From assembly GCA_021779695.1 (NCBI GenBank), contig JAJYAE010000168.1, positions 1 to 9,340 on the forward strand: DNA of 9,340 nucleotides, read 5' to 3'. Origin of the DNA: Acidobacteriota bacterium (lineage in GTDB: Bacteria; Acidobacteriota; Terriglobia; Terriglobales; Acidobacteriaceae). Every line of letters starts with the position of its first letter. Position 1 is the first letter of the stretch. The notes beneath the pieces are model-generated. The model ran no database searches and had not been told where the DNA came from. It was given only the letters and a program-made list of their open reading frames with translations. This document shows positions 5,925 through 9,340 of this stretch, in pieces. The position numbers and the translations under genes were made by a program.

Positions 5925-5966
5925 GAAAGGCAACTGCAGATCCTTCGGCTTCGCCTCAGGATGACA
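5925..5966 (+). repeat. Dispersed hairpin repeat, copy 3 (right inverted arm)
   Basis: This copy is identical over 42 nt to copy 2 in the opposite orientation and lies 32 nt upstream of the start of the GIY-YIG frame. It continues as GCTGGGTGGAGGGG, resembling copy 1 (GCTTCGTGGAGGGG), so the family consensus extends about 14 nt further than the inverted pair. It lies about 110 nt before prpC. Confidence 0.85.
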
Positions 5967-6074
5967 GCTGGGTGGAGGGGCGGGCCGGATGGAAGGCGTC
6001 TGTGGAGAGGGATGCCGGGTGCGCTTGCCACGCGGAAGCCCTATCTTCTAGCGTAGGACTCGCTGAGGTGGGCG

Positions 6075-7229
6075 ATGAGTGGCAACGAGGCAGGGGGATT
6101 CAAGCCCAAGAAATCTGTGGCGCTGAGCGGCACGCCGGCGGGGAATACGGCGCTGTGCACCGTGGGGCAGAGCGGGAACGACCTGCACTATCGCGGGTAT
6201 GACATTCACGACCTGGCGGCCCGGTGCTGCTATGAAGAGGTGGCGCATCTGCTGGTGCATGGCGCGCTGCCGACGGCGCGGGAGCTGGCGGCCTACAAGG
6301 CGCGGCTGAAGAGCCTGCGCGGGCTGCCGGGCGCGGTGCGGGCGGCGCTGGAGCTGGTGCCGGGCACGGCGCATCCGATGGACGCGCTGCGAACGGGCGT
6401 GAGCATGCTGGGGTGCGTGGAGCCGGAGGGCGCGGCGCACGATGAGGCCGGGGCGCGCGCGGTGACGGACCGGCTGCTGGCGTGTTTGCCGTCGATGCTG
6501 GCGTACTGGGAAAACTATGCGCGGCGGGGCAAGCGCATCGAGGTGGAGACGGACGATGACTCGATTGCCGCGCACTTTCTGCATCTGCTGCATGGGCGGC
6601 GGGCGAGCGCGGAGTGGGTGGCGGCGATGGAGGCTTCGCTGATTCTGTATGCCGAGCACGAGTTCAACGCATCGACGTTTACGGCGCGGGTGATTGCGGG
6701 GACGGGCTCGGATCTGCACTCGTGCGTGACGGGCGCGATTGGCGCGCTGAAGGGGCCAAAGCACGGCGGCGCGAATGAAGTGGCGCTGGTGATTCAAGAG
6801 CGGTATGCGAGCGCGGACGAGGCGGAGGCGGACATCCGGCGGCGAGTGGCGGCGAAGGAAGTGATTATCGGCTTCGGGCACCCGGTGTACACGATCAGCG
6901 ACCCGCGCAACGAGGTGGTGCGCGAACTGGCGCGGGGGCTGGCGCGGTCGGCGGGCGACGGAAAGCTCTTTGCTGTTGCCGAGCGAATTGAGCAGGTGAT
7001 GATGGACGCCAAGCGGATGTTCCCAAACCTGGATTGGTCCTCGGCGGTGGCGTATCACCTGATGGGGATTCCGGTGGACCTGTTTACGCCGCTGTTTGTG
7101 ATGGCGCGGACGGCGGGGTGGTGCGCGCACGTGATGGAGCAGCGCGCGGATGGGAAGATTATCCGGCCGAGCGCGAACTATACGGGGCCGGAGAACCGGG
7201 CGTTTGTGGGGATTGCGGAGCGGGGGTAG
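6075..7229 (+). CDS. prpC: 2-methylcitrate synthase
   Basis: Condenses propionyl-CoA with oxaloacetate to 2-methylcitrate, the first committed step of the methylcitrate cycle for propionate use, in the cytoplasm. The 384 residues match the usual PrpC length and are shorter than housekeeping citrate synthase. The citrate-synthase catalytic set is present: H230 in GPKHGGANE (228-236), H269 in GFGHPVY (266-272) and D319 in [17 protein letters not shown] (317-333). AEHEFNAS (193-200) and TGSDLHSC (210-217) are typical of the bacterial type II/PrpC group, as is the N-terminal [10 protein letters not shown] (39-48). C-terminal Arg residues of the CoA/substrate site include R345 (MARTAGW) and R364 (IIRPSANY). 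The ATG at 6075 follows GAGGTG (6065-6070). Codons are strongly G-ending. It is followed in the same direction by prpD. A citrate synthase role cannot be excluded by sequence alone, but adjacency to prpD argues for PrpC. Confidence 0.93.
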   Translation: MSGNEAGGFKPKKSVALSGTPAGNTALCTVGQSGNDLHYRGYDIHDLAARCCYEEVAHLLVHGALPTARELAAYKARLKSLRGLPGAVRAALELVPGTAHPMDALRTGVSMLGCVEPEGAAHDEAGARAVTDRLLACLPSMLAYWENYARRGKRIEVETDDDSIAAHFLHLLHGRRASAEWVAAMEASLILYAEHEFNASTFTARVIAGTGSDLHSCVTGAIGALKGPKHGGANEVALVIQERYASADEAEADIRRRVAAKEVIIGFGHPVYTISDPRNEVVRELARGLARSAGDGKLFAVAERIEQVMMDAKRMFPNLDWSSAVAYHLMGIPVDLFTPLFVMARTAGWCAHVMEQRADGKIIRPSANYTGPENRAFVGIAERG

Positions 7230-7239
7230 AAAGACGGCG

Positions 7240-7283
7240 GAGTTAGGAAGTTACTCGGTTAGGCTTCTGGTTTCCCACCCATG
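7240..7283 (+). repeat. Tandem repeat unit 1, left part
   Basis: From GAGTTAGGAAGTTACT to the CCCATG of the following hairpin arm, 44 nt that align without gaps with 7357-7400 at 36 of 44 positions. Several of the eight differences are C/T or A/G transitions, suggesting an old duplication of the unit. Confidence 0.65.
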
Positions 7284-7318
7284 ACGTCCGCTGCGCGAAC
7301 GGCATGGATGGGGCACCC
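7272..7318 (+). repeat. Hairpin repeat 1
   Basis: CCCACCCATG (7274-7283) pairs with CATGGATGGG (7303-7312) at nine of ten positions, with a small inner CGT / ACG pairing. The right arm continues as GGCACCC. GCATGGATGGGGCACCC (7302-7318) recurs exactly at 7413-7429. Confidence 0.65.
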
Positions 7319-7356
7319 GAGGTTTGCGGCTAAGTAGGGTTACTGGCACCCGGAGT

Positions 7357-7400
7357 GAGTTAGTAAGTCACTGGGTTGGGTTTCTAGTTTTCCATCCATG
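7357..7400 (+). repeat. Tandem repeat unit 2, left part
   Basis: GAGTTAGTAAGTCACT to the TCCATG of the next hairpin arm, matching 7240-7283 at 36 of 44 positions with no gap. The offset between units is 117 nt at the left end and 111 nt at the right-hand 17-mer, because the hairpin interiors differ in length. Confidence 0.65.
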
Positions 7401-7429
7401 CGGAAAAGCACCGCATGGATGGGGCACCC
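7392..7429 (+). repeat. Hairpin repeat 2 (perfect 12-bp stem)
   Basis: CCATCCATGCGG (7392-7403), loop AAAAGCA, CCGCATGGATGG (7411-7422): a perfect 12-bp stem that can extend by two G-U pairs in RNA. It continues into GGCACCC like hairpin 1. An in-frame ATG at 7415, inside the right arm, would extend prpD upstream but is not the real start. Confidence 0.75.
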
Positions 7430-7474
7430 ACAGGGGGTGGTCACCCGATGGTTGTGGATGAGCGGGTTTCGTTG

Positions 7475-7510
7475 TTTCCCAGGTCTCGGAAGCGAAACCT
7501 GGGGTGCCCG
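7475..7510 (+). repeat. Hairpin repeat 3
   Basis: CCCAGGT (7478-7484) pairs with ACCTGGG (7497-7503), with an inner TCG / CGA stem around GAAG. It shares the outer frame of the other two hairpins (TTTCCCA at left, TGGGG then a CCC at right) although the inside is different. It ends 17 nt before the prpD Shine-Dalgarno. Confidence 0.65.
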
Positions 7511-7537
7511 GCACCCGGAGATTTTTGGGAGGGAAGT

Positions 7538-8998
7538 GTGTCGCTTGAGACAGGGGGAGTAAGGCCGGCGCCGGACCAGGTGATGGTGGACATCGCCCGG
7601 TATGCGCTGGGATATGAGGTGGAGAGCGAGCTGGCCTATGAGACGGCGCGGTATTGCCTGATGGATACGCTGGGGTGCGGGCTGGAGGCGCTGGAGTATC
7701 CGGCGTGCACAAAGCTGATGGGGCCGGTGGTGGCGGGCACAGTGGCGCCGCATGGGGCGCGGGTGCCGGGGACGAGCTACGTGCTGGACCCGGTGCAGGC
7801 GGCGTTCAATATTGGCGCGATGATCCGCTGGCTGGACTTTAACGACACATGGCTGGCGGCGGAGTGGGGCCATCCTTCGGACAACCTGGGCGGGATTCTG
7901 GCGGTGGCGGATTGGCTGAGCCAGGTGCGTGTGGCCGAGGGTGAGAAGCCGCTGACGATGCGCGACGTGTTGACGGCGATGATTAAGGCGCATGAGATTC
8001 AGGGGTGCATTGCGCTGGAGAACTCATTTAACAAGGTCGGTCTGGACCACGTGGTGCTGGTGAAGGTGGCCACGACCGCGGTGGTGTGCGGGCTGCTGGG
8101 GATGACGGAAGACGAGACGGTGAACGCGATCAGCCTGGCGTGGGTGGATGGGCAGAGCTTGCGGACGTATCGCCATGCGCCGAATACGGGCTCGCGGAAG
8201 AGCTGGGCGGCGGGCGACGCGACGAGCCGCGGGGTGCGGCTGGCGCTGATGGCGCGGGCGGGAGAGATGGGGTATCCGACGGCGCTGACGGCGAAGACGT
8301 GGGGCTTTTATGACGTGTCGTTTGGCGGGCAGGCGTTCCGGTTTCAGCGGCCCTATGACAGCTATGTGATGGAGAACGTGCTGTTCAAGATCAGCTACCC
8401 GGCGGAGTTTCACGCGCAGACGGCGGTGGAGGCTGCGGTGACGCTGCACGGGCAACTGGCGAAGCGGGGGCTGAATGCTTCGGCGATTGAGCGGATTGAG
8501 CTGCGGACGCATGAGGCGTGCATGCGGATTATCGACAAGAAGGGACCGCTGGCGAATCCGGCGGACCGCGACCACTGCGTGCAGTACATGATTGCGGTGC
8601 CGCTGTTGTTCGGGCGGCTGACGGCGGCGGACTATGAGGACGCGATGGCGCTGGATCCGGTGTGGGGCAGGCGCATCGATGCGCTGCGCGCGATGACGGA
8701 GACGAGCGAGGTGCCGCAGTTCACGGCGGATTATCACGACCCGGCGATGCGGTCGATTGCGAACTCGCTGCGGCTGGTGCTGAAGGACGGCACGGAGCTC
8801 GAGGAGACGGTGGAGTACCCGATTGGGCACAAGCGGCGGCGCGCGGAGGGGATGCCGCTGCTGGTGGAGAAGTTCCGGCGGAATCTGGCGCGGCGGTTTG
8901 ACGAGGCGCAGCAGGCGCGGATTCTGGAGGCGTCGATGGACCAGAAGCGGCTGGAGGCGATGCCGGTGCCGGAGTATGTGGAGATGTATACGGTGTAG
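7538..8998 (+). CDS. prpD: 2-methylcitrate dehydratase
   Basis: Dehydrates 2-methylcitrate to 2-methyl-cis-aconitate in the methylcitrate cycle, in the cytoplasm (MmgE/PrpD family, cofactor-free). From a GTG at 7538 the protein has 486 residues, very near the 483 I recall for enterobacterial PrpD, and it is close to it throughout: [15 protein letters not shown] (43-57), [18 protein letters not shown] (88-105), [11 protein letters not shown] (109-119), [14 protein letters not shown] (159-172), [20 protein letters not shown] (201-220) and [14 protein letters not shown] (334-347). GTG is chosen because GGGAGGG (7527-7533) precedes it at normal spacing and PrpD homology begins at once; the frame is open back to an ATG at 7415, but that stretch is hairpin repeat. 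Codons are strongly G-ending. It lies 308 nt after prpC and probably shares its transcript. The closeness to proteobacterial PrpD contrasts with aconitase-like AcnD systems. Confidence 0.93.
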   Translation: MSLETGGVRPAPDQVMVDIARYALGYEVESELAYETARYCLMDTLGCGLEALEYPACTKLMGPVVAGTVAPHGARVPGTSYVLDPVQAAFNIGAMIRWLDFNDTWLAAEWGHPSDNLGGILAVADWLSQVRVAEGEKPLTMRDVLTAMIKAHEIQGCIALENSFNKVGLDHVVLVKVATTAVVCGLLGMTEDETVNAISLAWVDGQSLRTYRHAPNTGSRKSWAAGDATSRGVRLALMARAGEMGYPTALTAKTWGFYDVSFGGQAFRFQRPYDSYVMENVLFKISYPAEFHAQTAVEAAVTLHGQLAKRGLNASAIERIELRTHEACMRIIDKKGPLANPADRDHCVQYMIAVPLLFGRLTAADYEDAMALDPVWGRRIDALRAMTETSEVPQFTADYHDPAMRSIANSLRLVLKDGTELEETVEYPIGHKRRRAEGMPLLVEKFRRNLARRFDEAQQARILEASMDQKRLEAMPVPEYVEMYTV

Positions 8999-9049
8999 CG
9001 CGGTGCGGCGGCACGCGGAAGATGGTTGCCGTGCGTGCGTGGCGTGTGA

Positions 9050-9340
<291 letters not shown>

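Larger units (their letters stand above)
5506..5966. mobile_element. Candidate 461-bp unit: GIY-YIG frame between perfect 42-bp inverted repeats
   Basis: The two ends (5506-5547 and 5925-5966) are perfect reverse complements over 42 nt, each reading GAAAGGCAACTGCAG... outward and ending ...GGATGACA. Between them lies only one gene-like frame, a GIY-YIG endonuclease on the minus strand whose TGA stop (5548-5546) overlaps the left repeat. I see no clear target-site duplication next to the ends; TGGGT occurs on both sides, but 1-3 nt away. The arrangement could be a small element mobilised by its nuclease, a REP-like pair flanking a resident gene, or two independent insertions. It is not a known insertion-sequence type. 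Confidence 0.35.
7230..7537. other. prpC-prpD intergenic region with successive hairpin repeats
   Basis: 308 nt between two genes expected to be co-transcribed, with no coding content. It contains two tandem units beginning GAGTTAG (7240 and 7357), each followed by a hairpin, then a third hairpin just before the prpD ribosome site. The 11-mer GGCACCCGGAG also recurs (7345-7355 and 7510-7520). If transcribed, the mRNA between prpC and prpD would be highly structured. Confidence 0.65.

Noticed and set aside
6025..6054. TTGCCA...TAGCGT as a prpC promoter
   Set aside because: The -35 is close to consensus but the -10 matches only half of TATAAT at 18-nt spacing; too weak to call.
6048..7130. Minus-strand 360-codon open frame opposite prpC
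   Set aside because: Arg/His/Gln-rich shadow of a high-GC gene; prpC motifs are unambiguous on the plus strand.
7240..7520. CRISPR-like array
   Set aside because: The repeats are hairpins with differing interiors, only two to three units, spaced over 100 nt apart and with no cas genes. They fit a REP-like repeat family.

Overview
The window looks like part of a chromosome from a high-GC Gram-negative soil-type bacterium. I would guess Acidobacteriota (Terriglobia). This is an inference from gene style (secreted DinB-like protein, secreted retropepsin-like protein, YwiC-like membrane protein) and from hairpin-forming dispersed repeats that I associate with that phylum. No rRNA or other decisive marker is present.

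Layout, left to right: (1) the 5' part of an RNase R gene on the minus strand, running off the left edge; (2) a divergent GNAT acetyltransferase; (3) about 650 nt (1501-2156) with no gene I can support; (4) a small exported DinB-like protein, convergent with (5) a YwiC-like membrane protein on the minus strand; (6) a secreted protein with a helical-repeat segment and two retropepsin-like Asp-Thr-Gly domains, less GC-rich than its neighbours and probably read from a nearly leaderless transcript; (7) a repeat-rich stretch (5104-5966) holding a frameshifted GIY-YIG endonuclease gene bracketed by a perfect 42-bp inverted repeat, plus a further direct copy of that repeat; (8) prpC and prpD of the 2-methylcitrate cycle, separated by 308 nt containing three successive hairpin repeats; (9) the 5' end of glpK, running off the right edge.

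Functionally, PrpC and PrpD act in succession: propionyl-CoA plus oxaloacetate gives 2-methylcitrate, which is dehydrated to 2-methylaconitate. The lyase PrpB is not in the window. Glycerol kinase follows on the same strand but has no known pathway link to them. The other genes look like independent single units.

The plus strand is G-rich whichever strand is coding: plus-strand genes favour G-ending codons and minus-strand genes favour C-ending codons. This suggests a replication-linked skew, with the protease-like gene as a compositional outlier. The most interesting structure is the 461-bp unit with a GIY-YIG frame between perfect inverted repeats, which may be a small repeat-mobilising element or its decayed remnant. 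No wholly new system is demonstrable from the sequence alone.
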